Shown here: piece by piece, positions 1 to 6,591 of the stretch | How the letters are laid out: each line of letters opens with the position of its first letter | Position numbering within the stretch: position 1 is the first letter of the stretch | Program-made: the position numbers and the translations under genes | Source: Rhodobiaceae bacterium | GTDB taxonomy: Bacteria > Pseudomonadota > Alphaproteobacteria > Parvibaculales > Parvibaculaceae | Direction: 5' to 3' | NCBI GenBank assembly: GCA_027352645.1 | Contig: DAIEIL010000188.1 | Span: 1-9,600, forward strand | DNA: 9,600 nt | The notes under the pieces: generated by a model | The model's database searches: none | Told to the model about the DNA's origin: nothing | What the model saw: only the letters and a program-made list of their open reading frames with translations

Positions 1-194
1 TCGACGATCTCGCGGGTGCGGCGGATGAGGGCGCGAAGCTCAAGGGTCCGGCGGCGGAAGCGGCGAAGTTCTGGCTCGATCGGGCGCGGGCGCGCATCTC
101 CACCGACAAGCTTGTTCGCGATCTCTCCGCGCATGTCGCGGCGCGGCTCACCACGGCAGCGGGCGGGACCGCAGCACGGGGGATCGGGGACTGA
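1..194 (+). CDS. C-terminal end of a COG4223/mitofilin-like inner-membrane protein (5' partial)
   Basis: An open frame enters from the left edge (first full codon at position 3) and ends at the TGA at 192-194, giving about 63 C-terminal residues. The segment is alanine- and arginine-rich and helical, with the pattern AAKFWLDRARARIS followed by a second helix (LVRDLSAHVAARL). This resembles the C-terminus of the COG4223 family, the alphaproteobacterial relatives of mitofilin/Mic60. In those proteins an N-terminal membrane anchor and a long coiled coil precede this part. The TGA shares one base with the ATG of the following hemY, so the two are probably translationally coupled. In alphaproteobacteria this gene commonly lies between hemC/hemD and hemY, which supports the call. 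The assignment rests on context plus a short segment. A frame in another register (16-300) is a shadow. Confidence 0.65.
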   Translation, partial: DDLAGAADEGAKLKGPAAEAAKFWLDRARARISTDKLVRDLSAHVAARLTTAAGGTAARGIGD

Positions 195-1723
195 TGCTGC
201 GCGCGCTTTACAGCTTCCTCATCATCGCGGCGCTGTCGGCGCTTGCGATCTGGCTCGCCGACAATCCCGGCGATCTCGTCATGCATTGGCGCGGCTATGA
301 GATCCGCACCAGTTTCGTCGTCGGCCTCGGACTTCTCGTCGTCGTCGCCTTTCTGGTGCTCTTCGTCTATCGCCTCACGATGGGCGCTCTTCGCGCGCCG
401 GCTGGCCTTTCCTCCTATCTCGTTCAGAGCCGTCGCCGTCGGGGCTTTCTCGCGCTGACGCGGGGCATGGTCGCCGTGGCCGCGGGCGATGCCTCGGAAG
501 CGCGACGCTATGCGGGCCGGGCGAAGCGTTTTCTCGACGAGACGCCGCTGACGCTGCTTCTCGCCGCGCAGGCCGCTCAGCTCGAAGGCAAGGAAGACGC
601 CGCGAAGGGTTATTTCGAAGCGATGCTCGCAGCGCCTGAAACGGAGTTCCTCGGGCTTCGCGGACTCTTCGTGCAAGCGCGCCGCGCGGGCGACAAGACG
701 CGCGCGCTCGACCTCGCTCGCCGCGCCTTCTCGCTCCGTCCGAAAACGCCATGGGCCGCGCAGGCCGTCTTCGAGATCGAAACGTCGGAGGAGGACTGGG
801 AAGCGTCGCTCGCAACGCTCGACCGGATGCTTTCGGCAAAGCTTCTGCCGCGCGACGCCGCGCGTCATCGTCGCGCCGTGCTGCTGACGGCGCTCGCGCA
901 AACAGCGGAAGAGGCGGCAGCCGCACAGGTCGGCGAGGCGCGGCGTGTGCCCCGCGAACGCGCGTTGTCGCTTGCACTTGACGCTGCCTCGCTTGAACCC
1001 GATTTCGTGCCCGCCGTGGCGCTCGCCGCAAAGCTTTGCGGCGAGACGGGCCGTGTCCGCAAGGGCGCGAAACTGGTCGAACATCTTTGGGCTCGCGCAC
1101 CTCATCCCGATCTTGCCGACGCCTATATGAACCTCATCGAGGGCGAAAGCGCTTACGACCGCTTCAAGCGCGTGCGCCTTCTTGCCGGTCACAATCGCGA
1201 CCATATCGAAAGCCGCGTGGCGCTGGCGCGAGCGGCCGTGGCGGCACGCGATTGGCTCGCGGCGCGCGGCGCGCTCGAACCTTTCGTCGGTGTCAACGCC
1301 ACCGAGCGGCCCTCGCAGCGCATTTGCGAACTCATGGCGGCAATCGAGGAAGGCGAGCATGGCGATCGCGGCAGCGCGCGCGAATGGCTCGCTCGCGCGC
1401 TTCATGCGCCGGAGGATGCGGCATGGGCGGGCGAGGCCTGGCGCTCGCATCGCTGGTCGCCGATCAATCCCGTGACGGGCGAATTCGACGCGCTGACATG
1501 GCGCGCGCCCGGCCTGCGCCTCGCGCCTGTTGTGGTGCCGTCGGCGCCCATTGCGGGCCCCGCGCCGGTGGCGCCCGTCGCGGAAGAAAAGCCGGTCGCC
1601 GAACATCCTCTGCGCCCTCAGGTCGAAGAGGATGAGGCTGTTGCCGCCACGCCGCCCCTTCCGGACGATCCCGGCCCGAGCGGATTTGATGAATTTGACG
1701 CCGATGGGGGACAAAAATGGTGA
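194..1723 (+). CDS. hemY: HemY-family TPR protein associated with haem biosynthesis
   Basis: This is a 509-residue inner-membrane protein of the HemY_N/TPR family (the proteobacterial type, not the protoporphyrinogen oxidase also called HemY). Two hydrophobic helices are visible, at residues about 4-22 and 41-60. The intervening stretch, including NPGDLVMHWRGYEI, is the typical HemY_N start. From about residue 85 to 430 the protein is a series of TPR-like helical pairs (GMVAVAAGDASEARRYAGRA, then GLRGLFVQARRAGD), ending in a conserved-looking SPINPVTGEFDALTW near 422-436. The last 70 residues form a proline- and acid-rich tail that is probably disordered. The ATG at 194 overlaps the upstream stop (TGATG), and GGGGA lies just upstream. 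The stop overlaps the next gene by 7 nt. The biochemical role of this family is not firmly established; it is linked to haem genes by context and mutant phenotype. Confidence 0.88.
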   Translation: MLRALYSFLIIAALSALAIWLADNPGDLVMHWRGYEIRTSFVVGLGLLVVVAFLVLFVYRLTMGALRAPAGLSSYLVQSRRRRGFLALTRGMVAVAAGDASEARRYAGRAKRFLDETPLTLLLAAQAAQLEGKEDAAKGYFEAMLAAPETEFLGLRGLFVQARRAGDKTRALDLARRAFSLRPKTPWAAQAVFEIETSEEDWEASLATLDRMLSAKLLPRDAARHRRAVLLTALAQTAEEAAAAQVGEARRVPRERALSLALDAASLEPDFVPAVALAAKLCGETGRVRKGAKLVEHLWARAPHPDLADAYMNLIEGESAYDRFKRVRLLAGHNRDHIESRVALARAAVAARDWLAARGALEPFVGVNATERPSQRICELMAAIEEGEHGDRGSAREWLARALHAPEDAAWAGEAWRSHRWSPINPVTGEFDALTWRAPGLRLAPVVVPSAPIAGPAPVAPVAEEKPVAEHPLRPQVEEDEAVAATPPLPDDPGPSGFDEFDADGGQKW

Positions 1724-2769
1724 AGCGCATTCTTCAAGGCGTCGGCGTTCTGATCCTGCTCGCGCTGGTCGTCATTGGAGGCTCGGTTGTCCGCTTCGAC
1801 AGGAGCAAGGAAGAGCTTCTTCCCAAATACGCCAATGCGGCATCGCAGTTCATCGCGCTGCCCGATGGCGCGGTCGCGCATGTGCGCGATCAGGGCAACA
1901 AGGCGGGCCCGATCCTCGTTCTCGTTCATGGCTCCAACGCCTCGCTCCATACCTGGGAGCCATGGGTTCATATTCTCGGCGCGACCTACCGCGTCGTCAC
2001 CATGGACATGCCGGGCCACGGGCTCACCGGCGCCGTGCCCAATGACGATTACAGCCGGACAGGCATGGTCAATTTCGTCCATGAGGTGACGCAGAAGCTC
2101 GGCCTGAAGCGCTACGCCATCGGTGGCAATTCCATGGGCGGCGGCGTCGCGGCGCAATATGCAGAAAGCTTTCCCGATGAGGTGTCGGCTCTCATTCTGG
2201 TCGATGCGGCCGGTATTCCGCGCAAACCCCAGCCGGACGGCAAGATTCCGCTCGCCTTCCGCCTCGCGCAAATGCCCGTCCTCAACAAGATCCTGCTTTA
2301 TGTGACGCCGCGCTCGATGGTCGCCGAAGGGCTGCACAAGGTTTTTGTCGACCAGTCCAAGGTCACGGACGAGATGGTGACGCGCTACTACGACCTGACG
2401 CTTTATGACGGCAACCGCCGGGCGACGGGCATTCGCTTCCGCCTGCCGCCTGACAACGGGGCAGTCGCCGAGCAGCTTGGCGCGATCAGGGCGCCGACCC
2501 TTATTCTCTGGGGCGACAAGGACGGGCTCATCCCGGTTGAATATGCCGGCGAGTTCGCCAAGCGCATTCCGGGCTCGAAAGTCGTGATCTACCCCGATGT
2601 CGGCCATATCCCGATGGAGGAGGTGCCTGAGAAGAGCGCCGCCGACGTGGCTTCGTTCCTCGCCGCCGCCTTCGCGCCGGAAGCCGCCAAAGCGGCTCCG
2701 GAGCCGGTCGAAACGGCCCCCATCCACCATGACGGCAAGGTCGAGGTCATGCCGGTCAGCCCCGAATAG
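1717..2769 (+). CDS. Membrane-anchored alpha/beta hydrolase
   Basis: This is a 350-residue alpha/beta-hydrolase-fold enzyme. Residues 5-25 form one hydrophobic helix after a short basic start (MVKR), so it is probably an N-terminally anchored inner-membrane or periplasm-facing protein; a cleavable signal is not obvious. The oxyanion-strand motif is LVHGSNAS (about 69-76). The nucleophile elbow is GGNSMGG with Ser139. The acid is probably Asp269 in LWGDKDGLIP, and the base is His297 in DVGHIPMEE. The order and spacing fit the family. The segment 167-245 is the cap region. The final 30 residues are rich in Ala, Pro and Glu and lie beyond the fold. ATG 1717 has GGGGGA five bases upstream and overlaps the hemY stop by 7 nt, so expression is probably coupled to hemY. 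The substrate cannot be told: esterase, C-C hydrolase and haloperoxidase-like subfamilies share these motifs. Confidence 0.88.
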   Translation: MVKRILQGVGVLILLALVVIGGSVVRFDRSKEELLPKYANAASQFIALPDGAVAHVRDQGNKAGPILVLVHGSNASLHTWEPWVHILGATYRVVTMDMPGHGLTGAVPNDDYSRTGMVNFVHEVTQKLGLKRYAIGGNSMGGGVAAQYAESFPDEVSALILVDAAGIPRKPQPDGKIPLAFRLAQMPVLNKILLYVTPRSMVAEGLHKVFVDQSKVTDEMVTRYYDLTLYDGNRRATGIRFRLPPDNGAVAEQLGAIRAPTLILWGDKDGLIPVEYAGEFAKRIPGSKVVIYPDVGHIPMEEVPEKSAADVASFLAAAFAPEAAKAAPEPVETAPIHHDGKVEVMPVSPE

Positions 2770-2802
2770 GGCTTTTCGGCACCGGGTTCTCACAAAAAGC
2801 CC
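2769..2802 (+). terminator. Weak stem-loop after the hydrolase gene
   Basis: GGGCTTTT (2769-2776) and AAAAGCCC (2795-2802) form a perfect 8-bp inverted repeat with an 18-nt loop, beginning at the last base of the hydrolase stop codon. No T-tract follows, so intrinsic termination would be inefficient. It could equally be an mRNA 3'-end stabilising hairpin. Confidence 0.3.
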
Positions 2803-2812
2803 CGCAAGCCTG

Positions 2813-2842
2813 TTGCCAAAAGGGGTAAGGCCGGGGTATCTC
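2813..2842 (+). promoter_or_regulatory. Candidate sigma70-type promoter for tRNA-Thr
   Basis: TTGCCA (2813-2818) and TATCTC (2837-2842) are separated by 18 nt and lie about 40 nt upstream of the mature tRNA 5' end, a suitable place for a tRNA promoter. Both hexamers are partial matches to the consensus. The call depends mainly on position. Confidence 0.3.
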
Positions 2843-2881
2843 AAGGCCCGTCGACAGGGCCACTGGCCCGGAGACGCCGGA

Positions 2882-2957
2882 GCCGCTTTAGCTCAGTTGG
2901 TAGAGCACCTCATTCGTAATGAGGGGGTCAGGTGTTCGAGTCACCTAAGCGGCACCA
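2882..2957 (+). tRNA. tRNA-Thr, anticodon CGT
   Basis: A complete cloverleaf can be drawn by eye. The acceptor stem is GCCGCTT (2882-2888) with AAGCGGC (2947-2953), a perfect 7 bp. The D-arm is GCTC..GAGC with loop AGTTGGTA. The anticodon stem is CCTCA/TGAGG with loop TTCGTAA, placing anticodon CGT at 2915-2917, which reads ACG (Thr). The T-arm is AGGTG/CACCT with loop TTCGAGT. The discriminator base is A2954 and CCA is encoded at 2955-2957. All stems are fully paired with no bulges, so it should be functional. Confidence 0.97.
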
Positions 2958-2991
2958 CTTTCCAGTTATTTCCGAGATCTGATCGCGGCGT

Positions 2992-3028
2992 CATCGGCTC
3001 CGTTGGCATATCGCCGTTCGGGCCGATG
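2992..3028. terminator. Inverted repeat between tRNA-Thr and the DUF2189 gene
   Basis: CATCGGC (2992-2998) is complementary to GCCGATG (3022-3028), a 7-bp stem extended by a T-G wobble and a C-G pair, with about 19 nt of loop. It lies in the gap between the tRNA (+) and the convergent DUF2189 gene (-), where a bidirectional terminator would be useful. No run of T follows on either strand, so it is weak evidence only. The rest of 2958-3048 shows nothing I can name. Confidence 0.22.
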
Positions 3029-3048
3029 CTCAGTGCGCCGCGCGAAAT

Positions 3049-3837
3049 CTAGGCTGCGGGCACTACCGCGCGGCGATAGATGTGCCATGAGGCATGTCCG
3101 AGCAGCGGGAAGAAAAAGATCAACCCTACAAAGAGCGACAGGAAGGACAGCGCGACCAGAAATCCGATGATCGCGAACCAGACGAGCATGGCGCGCGGAT
3201 TGGCGAGCACGGTGCGGACGCTGGTGATCATGGCTGTCACGAAGTCGACGTCCCGGTCGAAAAGCATCGGGAAGGAAATGACGCTGAGCGAAAAGACCGC
3301 GAGTGCGATCGCCGCGCCGACCGTGTTGCCGACGATGAGGAAGGCGAAACCCTCGGGCGTCGAGAAGATCATCGAGACAAAGGCCGTGAAGCTCGTCGCC
3401 GAAAGGCCGAGAAAGCCGAAGGTAAGGAGCGCGGCAATATCCATCCAGATGACGAATGTGAAGGAGGTGACGAGCGCCATCCATCCCATGTCGCGGCCCG
3501 AGGCTGCTCGGATCGAGGATGCGATGTTCGGCCAGCTCACTGTCTCGCCCGTCTCCAGCCTGCGGCTGATCTCGTAAAGCCCTGTGGCGATGAAGGGTGC
3601 GATCAGCGCGAAGGCCATGGCAAGCGGGTAGACGAGATAGGGAAGGTGCGCCTTGACGAGCAGCAGGGCGAGGGTCCATCCGCCCAGGGCGAGGAAGATG
3701 CCGAAGGCGATGCTGTGGCGGAAGCCCGCGCGCAGATCGCGCATGCCGGCGGCCAGCGCTTCCAGCACATTGTTGACTGTTACGGTGCGGATTTCGATCG
3801 GGGCCCTTTGCGGGGCCTCGATATTGTCGATGCTCAT
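3049..3837 (-). CDS. DUF2189-family polytopic membrane protein
   Basis: This is a 262-residue integral membrane protein resembling DUF2189 (COG5473), whose function is unknown. After a polar N-terminus (about 40 residues), hydrophobic segments lie at roughly 43-61, 67-89, 118-145, 163-190 and 216-248. The last two are long enough to be helical hairpins, so six or more membrane spans are likely. Features typical of the family are LEALAAGMRDLRAG before the first helix and the ending PLLGHASWHIYRRAVVP. The start is taken at ATG 3837 because GAGGGAGGGAA lies directly upstream; the frame stays open to 3894 but that part is polar and has no ribosome site. The gene diverges from the globin gene and converges on the tRNA. 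Nothing in the sequence gives a substrate. Confidence 0.8.
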   Translation of the reverse strand: MSIDNIEAPQRAPIEIRTVTVNNVLEALAAGMRDLRAGFRHSIAFGIFLALGGWTLALLLVKAHLPYLVYPLAMAFALIAPFIATGLYEISRRLETGETVSWPNIASSIRAASGRDMGWMALVTSFTFVIWMDIAALLTFGFLGLSATSFTAFVSMIFSTPEGFAFLIVGNTVGAAIALAVFSLSVISFPMLFDRDVDFVTAMITSVRTVLANPRAMLVWFAIIGFLVALSFLSLFVGLIFFFPLLGHASWHIYRRAVVPAA

Positions 3838-4038
3838 GCGTTCCCTCCCTCGCGCGACATCTTGCGAAGCACCTCCCCGTGCGTCGCTATCCATGAATAG
3901 TGCCGGATTCCGCGCATTTTGCCAGCGCCGCCTTGCCGGGCGCGACGCCGCGGGCGCTAAAATTGCGCGTTTTGCCGCGTTGACCCCCGGCGCAGGCCAA
4001 TGGGACCTTCATCGCCAACAGACGGAAGGCGATCTTTC
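3838..4038. other. Divergent intergenic region, DUF2189 gene / truncated haemoglobin gene
   Basis: These 201 nt separate two divergent starts and should carry both promoters. The ribosome site of the DUF2189 gene (minus strand, GAGGGAGGGAA) is at its left edge and that of the globin gene (GGAAGG, 4024-4029) at its right edge. TTGACC at 3980-3985 is a fair -35 for the + strand, but no convincing -10 follows at 16-18 nt. I found no clear FNR, NsrR or similar palindrome that would tie the globin to oxygen or NO control. Confidence 0.4.
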
Positions 4039-4467
4039 ATGAGCGAAGCGGACATGCAGACGGCGGATGCGACCGGGAGCGGCGAGGCGAAACCTCTCAC
4101 GCCCTATGATCTCATTGGCGGCGCGGAGGCGGTGCGCCGCCTTGCGGACCGGTTCTACGACATCATGGATGAGGAGCATGCGGCGGCGGGCATTCGCGGC
4201 ATGCATGCGCAGGATCTCGGACAGATCAAGGAGCGGCTTTTCGAGTTCATGAGCGGATGGCTCGGTGGTCCGCAGGATTATTTCCAGCGCGCCGACCGGC
4301 CCTGCATTCGCTCCGCGCACAGGCCCTATGCCATCGGCACGGATGAGCGAGACCAATGGCTCATGTGCATGAACCGCGCGATGGTCGAAACGGATGTGCC
4401 GGAGCCCGTGCGCAAGCTTCTCGATCAGGCGTTTTTCCGCATGGCCGACATGCTGCGTTCGCGCTGA
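4039..4467 (+). CDS. Group II truncated haemoglobin (2/2 Hb, GlbO-like)
   Basis: This is a 142-residue cytosolic haem protein of the trHbII class. About 20 polar N-terminal residues precede the globin (LTPYDLIGGAEAVRRLADRFY). Tyr40 in RFYDIM is TyrB10. GMHAQDL contains the CD1 position, probably His56. SGWLGGP is the conserved E-F region signature. His94 in SAHRPYAIG is the proximal HisF8. Trp107 in DQWLMCM is TrpG8, diagnostic of group II. Such proteins bind O2 or NO and are linked to NO/peroxide detoxification or oxygen chemistry; which applies here is unknown. ATG 4039 is chosen because GGAAGG lies 9 nt upstream; an in-frame ATG at 4000 has no such site and would add 13 unrelated residues. 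The stop lies 6 nt from that of the convergent neighbour. Confidence 0.92.
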   Translation: MSEADMQTADATGSGEAKPLTPYDLIGGAEAVRRLADRFYDIMDEEHAAAGIRGMHAQDLGQIKERLFEFMSGWLGGPQDYFQRADRPCIRSAHRPYAIGTDERDQWLMCMNRAMVETDVPEPVRKLLDQAFFRMADMLRSR

Positions 4468-4473
4468 GCGCCT

Positions 4474-5118
4474 TCAGGACCAGCGCGTCGTCGGGAAGAA
4501 TTCGAGCGCGGCGTCCCGGCGATAGAGATAGGCCACGCAGCGCTCGGCGGGAATGCCGCCCGCGAAGAGATGCGCCGCCGTTTCCACGTCACCGATGGGG
4601 AAGGGCAGGAAGCCGATATAGGCGGCCTGAAACGAGACGCTTCCATCGACATGATGCCCAAGGCCCGCGAGCCAGGCTTCGAGGTCTCTGCGCCAATGCG
4701 GATCGAGACCGCCCGCAGGGGTCATGTCGGCGACGAGGCTGCAGGCCTTTTCAAGCGCGGGCATGGGCAGCGCGAAAATCAGATAGTCCGTCTGTCCTTG
4801 CTGATCGCGCATCGTTTCGGTGAAGGCGAGCACCGGAACGAGCGCGCCGTCCGGCAGGCGCGCCTTGCCGCGACGGCGCAGCGTACCCGCTTTCGCCTCG
4901 ACGGGCGCGAGATCGGTATGGGTCCAGAGCGCATCGAATGCCGCAAGCAGACGATCGCGCGAATGCGCGCCCAGTTCGATGACGATCTCGTAATAGCCGC
5001 CATGTCCGACTTCATCGGCTTCGAGCAGCTCGCCGGCATTCGCGGTTACGCCAGCTGCGCGTGATGCCGTGCGGTTCGGTTGCCTGCCATTCACCTGTTC
5101 TCTCATCGTCTGCCCCAT
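4474..5118 (-). CDS. Hypothetical protein, third gene of the ParA operon
   Basis: A 214-residue soluble protein that I do not recognise. The first 35 residues are polar and probably flexible. Two beta-rich parts can be seen: GGYYEIVIELG (40-50), followed by a helix (SRDRLLAAFDALW) and another strand region (ALVPVLAFT, TDYLIFALPMP), and a later part with VSFQAAYIGFLPF (161-173) and ERCVAYLYRRDAALEFFP (192-209). This alternation suggests a two-lobed alpha/beta fold. Two cysteines (126, 194) form no motif, and there is no signal peptide or membrane helix. ATG 5118 is chosen because it begins one base after the stop of the preceding gene and has GGGGAG a few bases upstream; ATG 5106 is an alternative, and the frame upstream to 5259 overlaps the preceding gene. 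Tight coupling suggests it acts with the ATPase and the RHH-like protein. Confidence 0.8.
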   Translation of the reverse strand: MGQTMREQVNGRQPNRTASRAAGVTANAGELLEADEVGHGGYYEIVIELGAHSRDRLLAAFDALWTHTDLAPVEAKAGTLRRRGKARLPDGALVPVLAFTETMRDQQGQTDYLIFALPMPALEKACSLVADMTPAGGLDPHWRRDLEAWLAGLGHHVDGSVSFQAAYIGFLPFPIGDVETAAHLFAGGIPAERCVAYLYRRDAALEFFPTTRWS

Positions 5119-5119
5119 C

Positions 5120-5635
5120 TCACTCCCCGGCCTTGTTGCCCATCGGCTTTCCGCATTGCGTCTGTTGCGTCTCGCCCGCGCAGCTTCCTTCCACGTCGAG
5201 GCAGCGGCATCCGGCAAGCTCGGTCTCGGCCAGCATTGCGACGTGAGCGTCGAGTGCATCGGTCAGGAATTCCTGCGTCGTCATATGTGTCCGCGCGGCG
5301 GCGATGCCGAGGCGGCGGAACTGATCGTCGGTAAGGCGCAGCGCGATCCTGTGCCGCGCGGCGGTGTCGGCGGAGGGGTGCGATTTCGGTTTGGCGATGA
5401 TCGGTGCCACGGGCTCCGGCTTCGCAACCAGAGGCGAGATGCGGGGCGGCGCGACATCGGGCGCGCTGGGCGTGGCCTGCGGCGCTCGCTCGTGGCGGCT
5501 CTCCTGCGGGCGCGTTTCCTGCTGTCTCAGCGCATGCTGGGGAAGGGGGTCGCGCAACTGCATGCCGGCGGAAGGTCCCGCTTCGCCTTTTCGCATGAGA
5601 AGACTTCCCGTGATGCTGGCGAATTTGCGGCTCAT
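5120..5635 (-). CDS. Small RHH-like partner protein of the ParA ATPase
   Basis: A 171-residue protein, second in the operon. Four zones are visible. Residues 1-22 form a compact, basic, partly amphipathic segment (MSRKFASITGSLLMRKGEAG). Residues 25-90 are a polar, proline-rich linker (for example VAKPEPVAPIIAKPK). Residues 95-135 match a ribbon-helix-helix pattern: strand HRIALRL, helix TDDQFRRLGIAAARTH, turn MTT, helix QEFLTDALDAHVAML. The C-terminus has four cysteines (143, 145, 152, 161). A basic disordered N-terminus plus RHH is the layout of ParG-type centromere-binding partners, whose N-terminus stimulates the ParA ATPase; that function is inferred here. ATG 5635 overlaps the ATPase stop (ATGA) and has GGAGAAG five bases upstream, so coupling is strong. 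VirC2 of Agrobacterium is another RHH partner of a ParA-like ATPase. No database check was possible. Confidence 0.78.
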   Translation of the reverse strand: MSRKFASITGSLLMRKGEAGPSAGMQLRDPLPQHALRQQETRPQESRHERAPQATPSAPDVAPPRISPLVAKPEPVAPIIAKPKSHPSADTAARHRIALRLTDDQFRRLGIAAARTHMTTQEFLTDALDAHVAMLAETELAGCRCLDVEGSCAGETQQTQCGKPMGNKAGE

Positions 5636-6591
5636 CTACGCTTCTCCACGAAGCCCGGCTGCGGCGCGCGGTCGGCATTGCGGCGGCCGAAGACGGTCAT
5701 GCGACGCTCCGGCATTCCGGCGGGAGGACGGCCTTCGGGATTCTTGCGGCGCTCCTCGCCATTTCGGCGGTCGAAGCCGACGGCCGAAACGGATTCCATG
5801 TCGGGAATGGGAGGCGGCGTCGGCGCGAAGAAACTGTCTTCCGCAAAGGCCGCGAGAGTGGGCTCTTCCTCTTCCGCCTCGGTCTCCGTTGCCGTGGCAC
5901 CGAGCGGCGACAGGGGCCGAACGCCAAGCTCCGCGACACGAGCCTTCTGTTCGACGTCCATGGCGCCGTTCATGCGGACGAGGCGATTGGCGATATAGGC
6001 CCAGAGCTCGGAGATTTCCTGCGCCGATTTGCTCTTGGGGTCGACCTCGCCGATGGTCCGACCGTCGACCATGCTGGCCGCGTAATCGACGCGATGGTGA
6101 AGCGTGACCGGAGCGACGGTGCCGTGCTGCGAAAGCGCGACGGCGGCCTCGCCCGTGATCCGTGCGCGCACTGTCGCCGCGTTCATCACGAAGATGAGGG
6201 GCTTCTTGTGCGCTTCGGCAATGTCGATCGTCGCGCCCACGGCGCGAAGGTCATGGGGGCTCGGCCGCGCCGGGATCACGACCAGGTCGGCAAAGGAGAC
6301 GACGCGGGAAATCGAATGCGTGATCGCGGGCGGTGTGTCGATGATGGCGAGGCGGAAGCCCGACTGCCGGAGATGGTCGAGGCCGTCCTCGAGTTCGTCG
6401 ACGGCAATTTTGGCAAAGGCGGGCGCCGATGCGCCGCGCGCGTTCCACCAATGCGAAAGGCTCGCCTGCGGATCGGTGTCGATCAACGCCACGGGACCGG
6501 CACCGGTCTTTTCGGCTTCCACGGCCAGATGCCCGGACAGAGTGGTTTTTCCCGAGCCCCCTTTCTGGGAGGCAAGAACGATGATCTGCAT
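5632..6591 (-). CDS. ParA/MinD-family (COG1192) P-loop ATPase with C-terminal tail
   Basis: A 319-residue cytosolic ATPase. Residues 1-205 are the ParA core: deviant Walker A KGGSGKTT with signature Lys10 and Lys15, switch I DTDPQASLSHWW (Asp38, Asp40), Walker B LAIIDTPP (Asp85), then PARPSPHDL and FVMNAA typical of the fold. Such proteins dimerise on ATP, bind DNA non-specifically and form gradients that position plasmids, chromosomes or protein clusters; a partner stimulates hydrolysis. There is no N-terminal HTH, so it is like ParA type Ib, PpfA, McdA or VirC1 rather than type Ia. Residues about 206-319 are an added tail: acidic (EAEEEEP), then proline-rich (APTPPPIPD), then arginine motifs (DRRNGEERRK, PERRMTVFGRRNADR). 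ATG 6591 is the first ATG; upstream frame to 6633 begins at TTG within the leader. It heads a three-gene operon. No parB or parS was seen, so this is not the usual chromosome locus. Core call is firm; cargo unknown. Confidence 0.9.
   Translation of the reverse strand: MQIIVLASQKGGSGKTTLSGHLAVEAEKTGAGPVALIDTDPQASLSHWWNARGASAPAFAKIAVDELEDGLDHLRQSGFRLAIIDTPPAITHSISRVVSFADLVVIPARPSPHDLRAVGATIDIAEAHKKPLIFVMNAATVRARITGEAAVALSQHGTVAPVTLHHRVDYAASMVDGRTIGEVDPKSKSAQEISELWAYIANRLVRMNGAMDVEQKARVAELGVRPLSPLGATATETEAEEEEPTLAAFAEDSFFAPTPPPIPDMESVSAVGFDRRNGEERRKNPEGRPPAGMPERRMTVFGRRNADRAPQPGFVEKRR

Noticed and set aside
1618..2844. 408-codon open frame on the minus strand opposite the hydrolase gene
   Set aside because: It lies wholly antisense to a gene with a clear catalytic triad; its product is rich in Arg, His and Asp with no domain pattern. 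Long antisense frames are expected in GC-rich DNA.
3094..3900. 268-codon plus-strand frame opposite the DUF2189 gene
   Set aside because: The product is an extreme run of Glu, Arg, Asp and Gly, as expected from reading opposite hydrophobic membrane codons.
4000..4038. Earlier in-frame ATG for the truncated haemoglobin
   Set aside because: No ribosome site upstream, whereas ATG 4039 has GGAAGG at a good distance; the extra 13 residues do not resemble globin sequence.
5069..5998. 309-codon plus-strand frame across the RHH-like gene and the tail of the ATPase
   Set aside because: It is antisense to two coupled genes whose starts have good ribosome sites; the product is Arg/Gly/Ser-rich low-complexity sequence.
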